64,000 nucleotides of DNA from Brumimicrobium mesophilum (lineage in GTDB: Bacteria > Bacteroidota > Bacteroidia > Flavobacteriales_D > Crocinitomicaceae). Position numbers and translations under genes: made by a program. The notes under the pieces were generated by a model. It was not told where the DNA came from and searched no databases. It saw only the letters and a program-made list of their open reading frames with translations. Below, in pieces: positions 35,666 to 42,961 of this stretch. Location: contig NZ_PVSS01000008.1 of the NCBI RefSeq assembly GCF_003025005.1, positions 124,001 to 188,000 of the forward strand, given 5' to 3'. Every line of letters starts with the position of its first letter. Position 1 is the first letter of the stretch.

Positions 35666-36703
35666 TTACGCTTGTGCCTTTTGAGCATCAAGAGCTTCTT
35701 TAATTTTTTGTTCTAACTCAATCATCATCTCATCGTTATCTGCAATGATTTGTTTTACTGCATCTCGTCCTTGTCCTAAACGTGTTTCTCCGTATGAGAA
35801 CCAAGAACCACTTTTCTTTATGATGTCTAAATCGACACCAATATCTAGGATTTCTCCAACTTTAGAAATTCCTTTACCATACATGATGTCAAACTCTGCT
35901 TTTCTAAATGGAGGAGCTACTTTATTTTTAACAATTTTCACTTTTGTACGGTTACCAATTACTTCGTCCCCATCTTTAATTTGACTTGAACGACGAATAT
36001 CAACACGTACAGAAGAATAAAATTTCAATGCGTTACCTCCCGTAGTTGTTTCTGGATTTCCGAACATTACACCAATTTTATCTCTTAATTGGTTAATGAA
36101 AATACAACAAGTTCCAGTTTTGTGGATAGATCCAGTCAATTTACGCAATGCTTTAGACATTAAACGTGCTTGAAGTCCCATCTGACTGTCTCCCATTTCT
36201 CCTTCGATCTCTGCCTTTGGTGTAAGTGCAGCTACTGAATCGACAATTAATAAATCGATAGCACCTGAACGAATCAAGTTATCCGCAATTTCTAATGCTT
36301 GCTCTCCATTGTCTGGTTGAGAGATAATTAGATTATCTGTATCAACTCCTAAACTCTTCGCGTAAAATTGATCAAAGGCATGCTCTGCATCAATAAATGC
36401 AGCAATACCACCTGCTTTTTGAACTTCAGCAATAGCATGAATTGTCAATGTTGTTTTCCCTGATGACTCAGGACCATATATTTCAATTACACGACCTTTT
36501 GGATAACCACCAACACCAAGTGCAATATCTAATGTAACAGATCCAGATGAAATTGATTCTACATCAACTACAGCGCTATCTCCTAATTTCATTACAGACC
36601 CTTTCCCGTAGGTTTTGTCCATTTTGTCCATCGTAAGTTGAAGCGCTTTTAGCTTGTCTTCGTTTACTTTTGATTTTTCTTTTGTTTTCTTAACTTCTGC
36701 CAT
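35666..36703 (-). CDS. recA: Recombinase RecA
   Basis: The ATG at 36703 gives 345 residues; an upstream TTG at 36721 lies inside the promoter box and is unlikely. RecA forms ATP-dependent filaments on single-stranded DNA for homologous recombination and SOS induction. Walker [10 protein letters not shown] is near residue 74, with [13 protein letters not shown] typical of RecA. DNA-binding loop motifs [17 protein letters not shown] and [25 protein letters not shown] are fully conserved. The C-terminus is short and acidic, with an Ala/Gln-rich end. The gene is monocistronic with its own -7 box and terminator. A LexA site was not identified. Confidence 0.98.
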   Translation of the reverse strand: MAEVKKTKEKSKVNEDKLKALQLTMDKMDKTYGKGSVMKLGDSAVVDVESISSGSVTLDIALGVGGYPKGRVIEIYGPESSGKTTLTIHAIAEVQKAGGIAAFIDAEHAFDQFYAKSLGVDTDNLIISQPDNGEQALEIADNLIRSGAIDLLIVDSVAALTPKAEIEGEMGDSQMGLQARLMSKALRKLTGSIHKTGTCCIFINQLRDKIGVMFGNPETTTGGNALKFYSSVRVDIRRSSQIKDGDEVIGNRTKVKIVKNKVAPPFRKAEFDIMYGKGISKVGEILDIGVDLDIIKKSGSWFSYGETRLGQGRDAVKQIIADNDEMMIELEQKIKEALDAQKAQA

Positions 36704-36718
36704 ATCGTTTATTTTTAG

Positions 36719-36726
36719 CAAATTTA
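36719..36726 (-). promoter_or_regulatory. -7 promoter box of recA
   Basis: TAAATTTG on the minus strand fits TAnnTTTG and ends 15 bases before the recA ATG, leaving a very short leader. Confidence 0.5.
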
Positions 36727-36836
36727 GGTGTGCAGAACGTAATCTTTTTACGTCCTGATAAAATTGTTATGATTTGGTTGGTTTCTATTCTTTTTTATCA
36801 ATTATATTATCCTGATTATCAAGACCTACTACTTAT

Positions 36837-37304
36837 TTACTCAGCTTCAAAACTTTTTAATATTTCTTCCGCGTGCGCCTTAGTTTTGGGCTTTTTAATC
36901 ACATCATGAATTTTTCCTTCTTCGTTAATTAAAAAAGTAGTTCTGTGTAATCCATCGTATTCTTTTCCCATGAATTTTTTCGGCCCCCAAATTCCATAAG
37001 CATTTATAACTTCATGCTCGGTATCTGCAATTAAAGGAAACGGCAAATCATATTTGTCAATGAATTTTTGGTGACGTGCTTCAGCATCTGGACTCACTCC
37101 TAAAATAACAACATCCTCTTTACCTAGTGCGGAATAGTTGTCTCTCAAATTACACGCTTGATTTGTACATCCTGGTGTCATGTCTTTCGGGTAGAAATAT
37201 AAAGCTACTTTCCTTCCTTTATAATCAGAAAGTGAAATCTCTTTTCCGTTTTGGTCCTTCGCTGTAAATGTTGGAGCTGTATCTCCTTTTTGTAAATTCG
37301 TCAT
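36837..37304 (-). CDS. bcp: Thioredoxin-dependent thiol peroxidase (Bcp/PrxQ)
   Basis: The 155-residue peroxiredoxin reduces hydrogen peroxide and organic peroxides in the cytoplasm using thioredoxin. The peroxidatic Cys46 is in TPGCTNQACNLRD, with the resolving Cys51 five residues on, as in PrxQ. A conserved FYPKDMTPGC segment precedes it, and Arg in the LHRTTFLI segment completes the active site. The length is normal. It lies upstream of recA on the same strand with a 133-base gap, so joint transcription is possible but not required. Confidence 0.95.
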   Translation of the reverse strand: MTNLQKGDTAPTFTAKDQNGKEISLSDYKGRKVALYFYPKDMTPGCTNQACNLRDNYSALGKEDVVILGVSPDAEARHQKFIDKYDLPFPLIADTEHEVINAYGIWGPKKFMGKEYDGLHRTTFLINEEGKIHDVIKKPKTKAHAEEILKSFEAE

Positions 37305-37536
37305 TTTGATATTATTTTAAACATTCTATTGACAATATTATAATCAAAAGTAACAACTTTATTTTAATTATCATCAATTTTCGAAATTATTTTCTTTTTA
37401 AAAAACACAACAATTGATGTTATGTTTATATATAAGTTAATGAAATAATTGAAGTGTAAAAAGTTAAATTGCAATTATTTTTATTTTCTTGTAAAGAAAG
37501 AAACTTTTACCTAGTAGGTATTTAAGAATTTAAATT
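37305..37536. other. Intergenic region upstream of the small ORF
   Basis: AT-rich sequence between the minus-strand bcp gene and the plus-strand small genes. No coding frame, repeat or clear promoter box was seen. The gap up to the lipoprotein gene (37677) includes the 30-residue ORF listed next. Confidence 0.4.
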
Positions 37537-37629
37537 ATGAAACAAATTCTTAAAAGAATAAAATCATTATTCCAGTGGATTTTTAATACACTGGGAAATT
37601 TAGGGAGTGCGATGTCATCTTGGTGGTAG
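37537..37629 (+). CDS. Possible 30-residue amphipathic peptide
   Basis: An ATG opens a frame coding for MKQILKRIKSLFQW... ending SAMSSWW, closed by TAG at 37627-37629. The first 14 residues are strongly cationic, with Lys/Arg spaced every three to four residues, and would form an amphipathic helix. The middle is hydrophobic and the end carries two Trp. The composition resembles membrane-active peptides such as type I toxins or phenol-soluble-modulin-like peptides. There is no clear ribosome-binding site, which is normal for Bacteroidota. It lies 48 bases before a lipoprotein gene. It could be chance, but the base composition differs from the surrounding non-coding AT-rich sequence. Confidence 0.35.
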   Translation: MKQILKRIKSLFQWIFNTLGNLGSAMSSWW

Positions 37630-37677
37630 ATAATGATAAGTACCTTAAAAATTTATTTTCACAATTAAACTTTAATT

Positions 37678-38220
37678 ATGAAATCAATTCTTCAGTACCA
37701 TTTTATGATTCTATTTATTGTTTCACTTGCTTTCCTTTCTTGTGATTCCTCAATTAATAAAAATGAAAACAGTTCAGGTAAATTTGAAGATAACTCTATT
37801 CATCAAAATATAGATACCTTAGAGAACGCTGATAACCTTACCAATGATTTTAAAGTAGTCTTAATAGACTCAATAGATCGTCGAATACAAAGAGTATTTG
37901 TAGTAATTGATTCTATTAATATTGAAGTTATGCAAAATGCAATTTGTGACATTTTTGGAAATTACCAATTAACAGAAAGGTCTAATATATCATTCTTCAC
38001 AGATGAAAAGTACGCTAACTATAAAGACGAAGTGTTTTTTATTATTGATGACGATCCATTTAAAGACGAAAACAATTATTTACCAATTGAAGAGTATGAA
38101 AACTGGCGAAATGAATATTATCTGGCCGAATATGATTTGAAATCAAAAGAATTAGTGCTTTTTCCTGCGAATGGAGAGAAAAAAAAGGATTTCGGGATTG
38201 TTGAATGTGAAAATAAGTAA
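37678..38220 (+). CDS. Lipoprotein of unknown function
   Basis: The 180-residue product has a lipoprotein signal ending AFLSC, with the lipidated Cys at residue 22. A Ser/Asn/Glu-rich linker (about 25-55) leads to a mixed alpha/beta domain with acidic, aromatic-rich segments such as FFIIDDDPFKDENNYLPIEEYENWRNEYY. No enzyme motif is visible and I do not recognise the family. The neighbours are other lineage-specific small secreted proteins. It should face the periplasm or the outer surface. The start codon is supported by the clean signal peptide. Confidence 0.7.
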   Translation: MKSILQYHFMILFIVSLAFLSCDSSINKNENSSGKFEDNSIHQNIDTLENADNLTNDFKVVLIDSIDRRIQRVFVVIDSINIEVMQNAICDIFGNYQLTERSNISFFTDEKYANYKDEVFFIIDDDPFKDENNYLPIEEYENWRNEYYLAEYDLKSKELVLFPANGEKKKDFGIVECENK

Positions 38221-38493
38221 ACCATTGATTAAAATGAGTTTAGGTAGTTAAACTTATCTTGATGTATTCTTTTACTTTACCCTTCTCTAAAGGACTTCAC
38301 ACTTCAAAATAAATAATTTAACTAAAAAATAGTACTCTATTTTATAGCCAGGCGGTTCTGAAAAAGAAATTCTATTCTTCCAAAAAGTACTTTTTAGAGA
38401 TTGAAATAAATTTCAATCTTAATCAATAAAATCTTACATTTACACGAATGCAACCTTAGCTATGCTATCACGTCTTATAAAAAAAAACCAGTT

Positions 38494-38865
38494 ATGTTAA
38501 AAACGATTATGATTTGTTTTCTGTTCTCTTTAACCTTCATAGGCTACTCACAAGAAAACCACGACTCCCGATTATTAGAAAAATATTCGGCTGAAGAACT
38601 TACTAACCTTCAAAATACCGATCCTGAAGAATACAAAATTCTTAATCATGCATTAGAAGTTGGAATTTCTATAGGTGAAATACCAACTGAAAAGGGTAAA
38701 GACCTTGTTTTCGACGGAGAAATCGATAAAGACCCAAATTTACAACATACTTATATTAGTTTGGGGTTAGAACTAATTGATGGTCGATACCAATACTACA
38801 AATTCAAAGGAACCAATAAAATGGTTATTGTACGTCCTAAAAATTTAATCACTCAAATTAAATAA
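38494..38865 (+). CDS. Small secreted protein preceding a type B adhesin
   Basis: The 123-residue product has a signal peptide ending GYSQ. The mature part has a helical start (SRLLEKYSAEELTNLQNTDPEEYKILNHAL) and a beta-rich end (YISLGLELIDGRYQYYKFKGTNKMVIVRPK). It has no Cys and no known catalytic motif. Its stop codon is 2 bases before the start of the large CUB/P-domain adhesin gene, so they are co-translated. It could be a chaperone-like or surface partner of that protein. The pairing is seen in the sequence; the role is inference. Confidence 0.7.
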   Translation: MLKTIMICFLFSLTFIGYSQENHDSRLLEKYSAEELTNLQNTDPEEYKILNHALEVGISIGEIPTEKGKDLVFDGEIDKDPNLQHTYISLGLELIDGRYQYYKFKGTNKMVIVRPKNLITQIK

Positions 38866-38867
38866 GT

Positions 38868-41597
38868 ATGAAAACATTATATAGTTTATTCACATTTTTA
38901 TTGTTCTCTACTCTAGTTTATGGACAATTAAGCATTACAGACCCTGATTATTTACAAACTAACCCTTTGAATTGTGCAAATTACAATGTACTCACTGCAA
39001 ACTTTGTAGATGATGGTGGTGCTGCAGATTATTCTCCAAATAGTAACGAAACTTTCACTGTTTGTCCAGACTTGACAGCTGGTGGACTAAAAATTATAGG
39101 ATCATTTGGAAATGCAACAGGATTAACTTGGAATGTTCATAGTAGTGATACACTCTATGTTTATGACGGACCAGACGCGAACTCTCCTTTGCTTGGGGCT
39201 TACAATAGTTCGAATGCTCCAACAGGTTTTTCTCATACTGCTTCTTGGGCAAATACTTCTGGTTGTTTGACTTTTGTTTTTGTTTCTGATGGGAGTAATC
39301 AAGGAACGGGTTGGGACGCAAATATAAGATGTATTTCTCCTTCTCAAGATATTGAAATGCATATGGAAGCTTTTGTGAACACTTCAACTACAAACAACAT
39401 GTTTCCTTTAGATACTGGATATGTTGATATTTGTCAAGGTGATTCCGTTCTATTAGTTGCTAAACCAATTTTCCCTTATTCTTTTGAAAATACTGGTAGT
39501 GGTTATTCTCAAACACTTACAAATATTGATTACTTGTGGAATTTTAGCGATGGCCAAGTTGGTCCAAATAATGATAGTATTTGGTATGTTCCAAATGGTC
39601 AAAACGGAATTTTCGTTAGTTTAAACATAACTGATACTTATCCTCATAATACCTCAATGAGCGCTAAAATTAGAATTAGTACAACACCTTTATTTTCCGC
39701 CACAGGACCAATTGAAGACAGTGTTTGTTTTAATCAAGTTACTAATCTTTTAGGAGGTATAATCCCTGGCGATACTGTAGGTGTGGATGTACCACTCGGT
39801 AGTTTTCAATTAGGAGGAACATTTGCAGGATTAACCTTCTTACCTGATGGGAATGGAGCTGTTTATACTACTTCTATTAACATGTCTGACTTTGATCCTG
39901 GCTCTACAGTTACTTCTGCATCAGATATTGTAAGTATATGTGTAAATATGGAGCATAGTTATTTAGGTGATTTAGAAATGTGGTTAGAATGTCCAAATGG
40001 AACCGAAGTTGCTATTTTTAATGGCTATAATCCAGGACATATTCCTGGTGGATTTGGTGGGGGAGGTACTTTTCTGGGTGAACCTGATGATAATTTCCCA
40101 ATTACCGGGTTACCTGGGAATGGTTATGAATATTGCTTTTCTTCAATAAACAACACTTTTGGAGATTTTGCAGCTGAATGGAATACAAATACAATCCCTA
40201 CTCCTCCTACTGCTCCAACTGTAGGAAACACCATGAATCCAAATGGTATTTATGAACCAGAAGGCTCTTTGGCTGACTTTATTGGCTGTCCTTTAAATGG
40301 AGATTGGACACTTAACGTTCAAGATAATATTGGTTCTGATGATGGATATATATTTGAATGGGGTATCTTCTTTGATCCTTCACTTTATCCAAATAATGAA
40401 TTTTATCAAAATACAATTACTGATGCCTTTTGGTCTCCTGATCCAACAATTACCTCTAATCCCAATAACGACACTTTGATAACAGTTGAACCACCTGGAA
40501 TAGGAGATTATGATTATACTTTTAATGTTGTTGATAATTTCGGATGTTCTTACGACACAACCGTAGTTCTACATGTTTTAGATACTATTATTAACGTTAA
40601 CACCTTTGGCAAAGATTTATTATGTGCTGATGATAGTGTTGCTATTTGGGCTCAAGCTACAGGAACTGTTTCTCCTTTTTCTTACCAATGGGCTGATGGC
40701 CAATCATCAGACACTGCTTATTATGCTGCGGTTAACAACGAATCTATTGATTATTATGTAACTGTTACCGACGCATGTGGAATTTCTGTTAAAGATACGG
40801 CAACTATAACTTTGAATCAAACCCTAGCAATAGACACAATGATTCAAACTCCTGCAGATTGTGGCATGGAAAACGGAACCCTTTCAGGAATGGGAAGTGG
40901 ATTCACAGGAACCCCACAATTCAGATGGACAGGACCCGGTTCAGGAAATACAGATTTCACAACCGCATCTGTATGGGGGAATAAACCTTCTGGATGGTAC
41001 TACTTCACTATTAAAGACGATGTTTGTAATGTTCTCGATAGTATTTTCTTAGAACAAAAAGACCCTCCAGTTGCAGACTTTACTCCTACTCCAAACCAAG
41101 GTGCTGCACCTCTTGATGTTACTTTTATCAACAACTCAGATCCTGGAACTACCTATGTTTGGGACTTTGGAAATGGAACAGGAAACACAGTGAATGACAT
41201 GAGTGACCAATATGCAACTTATGTAAATGAAGGAGTGTACACCGTGACATTAGAAATTACTGAAGGTGCATGTTCTGATATTACTAGCAAAACGATAACT
41301 GTTTTCTTTCCTATGTCTTATGATCTTCCGAACGTTTTTACACCAAATGGAGATGGACAAAATGATGTCTTTACAATCAATGCTCAATATGCAACTGAAG
41401 TTGAAGTAGTTATTGTAAATAGATGGGGTAATTTGGTTTATGAAAGCTCTGATCTTAACTTTGCATGGAATGGAAATGTAGGTAACGATGGTGCTGAATG
41501 TACAGATGGAACTTATTTCTACACGTTGAAAATTAAAGGTAGCAGTACAGACCTCATTGAAGAACACGGGTTCGTTCAATTGGTTAGAGATAAATAA
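38868..41597 (+). CDS. CUB / P-domain / PKD surface protein with type B C-terminal domain
   Basis: The product is 909 residues. Residues 1-20 are a signal peptide ending YGQ. About 22-165 form a CUB-like domain (DDGG...SPNSNETFTVCP, then DTLYVYDGPDANSPLLG). About 285-500 contain a proprotein-convertase P-domain-like unit (SICVNMEHSYLGDLEMWLECPNGTEVAIF and GDWTLNVQDNIGSDDGYIFEWGIFF). Further beta repeats follow, then a PKD repeat with TYVWDFGNGTGN. The last 90 residues (LPNVFTPNGDGQNDVF, NRWGNLVYES, WNGNVGNDG) are a canonical CHU_C sorting domain. It should be secreted by the type IX system and attached to the surface, probably as an adhesin. A strong terminator follows. Confidence 0.9.
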   Translation: MKTLYSLFTFLLFSTLVYGQLSITDPDYLQTNPLNCANYNVLTANFVDDGGAADYSPNSNETFTVCPDLTAGGLKIIGSFGNATGLTWNVHSSDTLYVYDGPDANSPLLGAYNSSNAPTGFSHTASWANTSGCLTFVFVSDGSNQGTGWDANIRCISPSQDIEMHMEAFVNTSTTNNMFPLDTGYVDICQGDSVLLVAKPIFPYSFENTGSGYSQTLTNIDYLWNFSDGQVGPNNDSIWYVPNGQNGIFVSLNITDTYPHNTSMSAKIRISTTPLFSATGPIEDSVCFNQVTNLLGGIIPGDTVGVDVPLGSFQLGGTFAGLTFLPDGNGAVYTTSINMSDFDPGSTVTSASDIVSICVNMEHSYLGDLEMWLECPNGTEVAIFNGYNPGHIPGGFGGGGTFLGEPDDNFPITGLPGNGYEYCFSSINNTFGDFAAEWNTNTIPTPPTAPTVGNTMNPNGIYEPEGSLADFIGCPLNGDWTLNVQDNIGSDDGYIFEWGIFFDPSLYPNNEFYQNTITDAFWSPDPTITSNPNNDTLITVEPPGIGDYDYTFNVVDNFGCSYDTTVVLHVLDTIINVNTFGKDLLCADDSVAIWAQATGTVSPFSYQWADGQSSDTAYYAAVNNESIDYYVTVTDACGISVKDTATITLNQTLAIDTMIQTPADCGMENGTLSGMGSGFTGTPQFRWTGPGSGNTDFTTASVWGNKPSGWYYFTIKDDVCNVLDSIFLEQKDPPVADFTPTPNQGAAPLDVTFINNSDPGTTYVWDFGNGTGNTVNDMSDQYATYVNEGVYTVTLEITEGACSDITSKTITVFFPMSYDLPNVFTPNGDGQNDVFTINAQYATEVEVVIVNRWGNLVYESSDLNFAWNGNVGNDGAECTDGTYFYTLKIKGSSTDLIEEHGFVQLVRDK

Positions 41598-41628
41598 CAA
41601 TTAAGATTCGAAGACTGATAAATATTAT

Positions 41629-41662
41629 AACGAGGAGCTGATTTAGTTCCTCGTTTTTTTTT
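41629..41662 (+). terminator. Rho-independent terminator after the CUB/P-domain adhesin
   Basis: AACGAGGA and TCCTCGTT pair around a short loop and are followed by nine or more T. The sequence is nearly identical to the terminator at 42773. Confidence 0.85.
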
Positions 41663-41740
41663 GAATAAAAAACAACTAATTGTCAACTCTAAAACTCCAA
41701 AATGATTTCGAGATAATATTCAAAATGGCGCTCTATTCTA

Positions 41741-41774
41741 CATCCCTCTTTGGAGAGGGACCGAGGGAGAGGAT
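41741..41774 (+). repeat. Dispersed intergenic repeat, copy B
   Basis: This is the opposite-orientation counterpart of 34622-34655, sharing CATCCCTCTTTGGAGAGGGA and the following GAGGGAGAGGAT. It carries an internal hairpin. Confidence 0.65.
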
Positions 41775-42090
41775 TATATTTAATGACTAATAGAACCTAG
41801 TAGTTTTTGCTCTGAATGGCAACAAAATTTGAGAAGTTGGTAACATAGATAGAGAGAACGAGTGAGTTATTCGTCTTCTAAAAGTAATATCTCTTTTAAA
41901 CGTTCGAATACCTATTCATCATTCTTAGTAAACCATTCTATAATATCGTCAAATATTTTTTACATAAAATTTTATTAATAAATAATTATTGTTTACCTTA
42001 AAGTGAACTAAAACTATATTCTTATGAAGAATTAACAATTTGGAAAAATATGAAGTTAAAAGATTAATTATAAGGTAAAAACCATACACT

Positions 42091-42750
42091 ATGAAAACAT
42101 TAATATATATTGCCACAATTATATTTCTATCAACTATAGCTTTTGGCTGCAGAGATAAAGATAAGGAATACACTATCGAAGGTAGATTGATGCTCGATTG
42201 TGAAACTCCAGCGTCCAACGTTTCTGGCATTTCAATGAAGCAAAATGTCTCATTAGGTATAAAAAAGGGAATGATTATTTATTTCGAAACAGATGAAGAT
42301 GGTTATTTTGAAGTAAAGTATCTCGGAGGAGATGGAACAAATTCAGATTTTAAGATTCTGAAAAACGGTGAAATACTGAGAGATATTCCTGTCTTCCAAG
42401 ATATTGATTTGGGAAATGTGTATTTTAGTTTACCTAGGTTTGATTTCGTTGTTAAACTCGAAGTTGAGAATGCATACTCTAATTTAGACACTTTGTTTTA
42501 TCAAGATTGCAATTATCCGCAGAATGGTGCTGATTTTTGGATGAAAAAAATTGCTGGCCCATTCGAAAGTATAATCATAGACACAATGTGGAATTGTAAA
42601 ATGATGAGTAGTTATTCTTACGGAAAAGAACCATTAATGGAAGTCAGTTATTACATTAATGATTATCAAACCAATAGTCAAAAAACGAACTTTCAGTTAT
42701 CCGATTTATGTTCGAATAAATTATATGAAGCTACTATCAATTTAGATTAA
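42091..42750 (+). CDS. Lipoprotein of unknown function
   Basis: The 219-residue product has a lipoprotein signal ending IAFGC (Cys20). The segment IEGRLMLDCETPASNVSGISM and the DEDGYFEVKYLGG block resemble a carboxypeptidase-regulatory-like (Ig-type) beta-domain, the sort that often carries surface or transport functions in Bacteroidota. The second half has two Cys (YQDCNYPQ and WNCKMM) and a Tyr-rich stretch. There is no enzyme motif. It is followed by a terminator nearly identical to the one ending the upstream adhesin gene. Function unknown. Confidence 0.7.
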   Translation: MKTLIYIATIIFLSTIAFGCRDKDKEYTIEGRLMLDCETPASNVSGISMKQNVSLGIKKGMIIYFETDEDGYFEVKYLGGDGTNSDFKILKNGEILRDIPVFQDIDLGNVYFSLPRFDFVVKLEVENAYSNLDTLFYQDCNYPQNGADFWMKKIAGPFESIIIDTMWNCKMMSSYSYGKEPLMEVSYYINDYQTNSQKTNFQLSDLCSNKLYEATINLD

Positions 42751-42772
42751 CATATTACTTAACAAAAGATAC

Positions 42773-42806
42773 AACGAGGAGCTAATTTAGCTCCTCGTTT
42801 TTTTTT
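42773..42806 (+). terminator. Rho-independent terminator after the lipoprotein gene
   Basis: AACGAGGAGCTAA and its perfect complement are separated by one T and followed by a T-run. It closely matches the terminator at 41629-41662. Confidence 0.85.
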
Positions 42807-42961
42807 CATCAGTTGACCAAAGAACAAGGCCTCAGAAGGAAAAATTTGAACTTTTTAATCTGCCCAAAACCTATCTCTAAAATTTCTCCCTTAGGAGAAT
42901 GAGCCTAACCAAAGTCCAACTTCAAACTATATACTCAAAACTATATAATCTATACTCCGTA

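Larger units (their letters stand above)
41598..42090. other. Intergenic region with terminator and dispersed repeat
   Basis: In this 493-base gap I see the adhesin terminator (41629-41662) and a dispersed repeat (41741-41774). The remaining sequence is AT-rich and shows no convincing gene. Confidence 0.55.

Noticed and set aside
41949-42230. Minus-strand open frame of 93 codons
   Set aside because: It overlaps the start of the lipoprotein gene on the other strand, and its hydrophobicity reflects AT-rich sequence.
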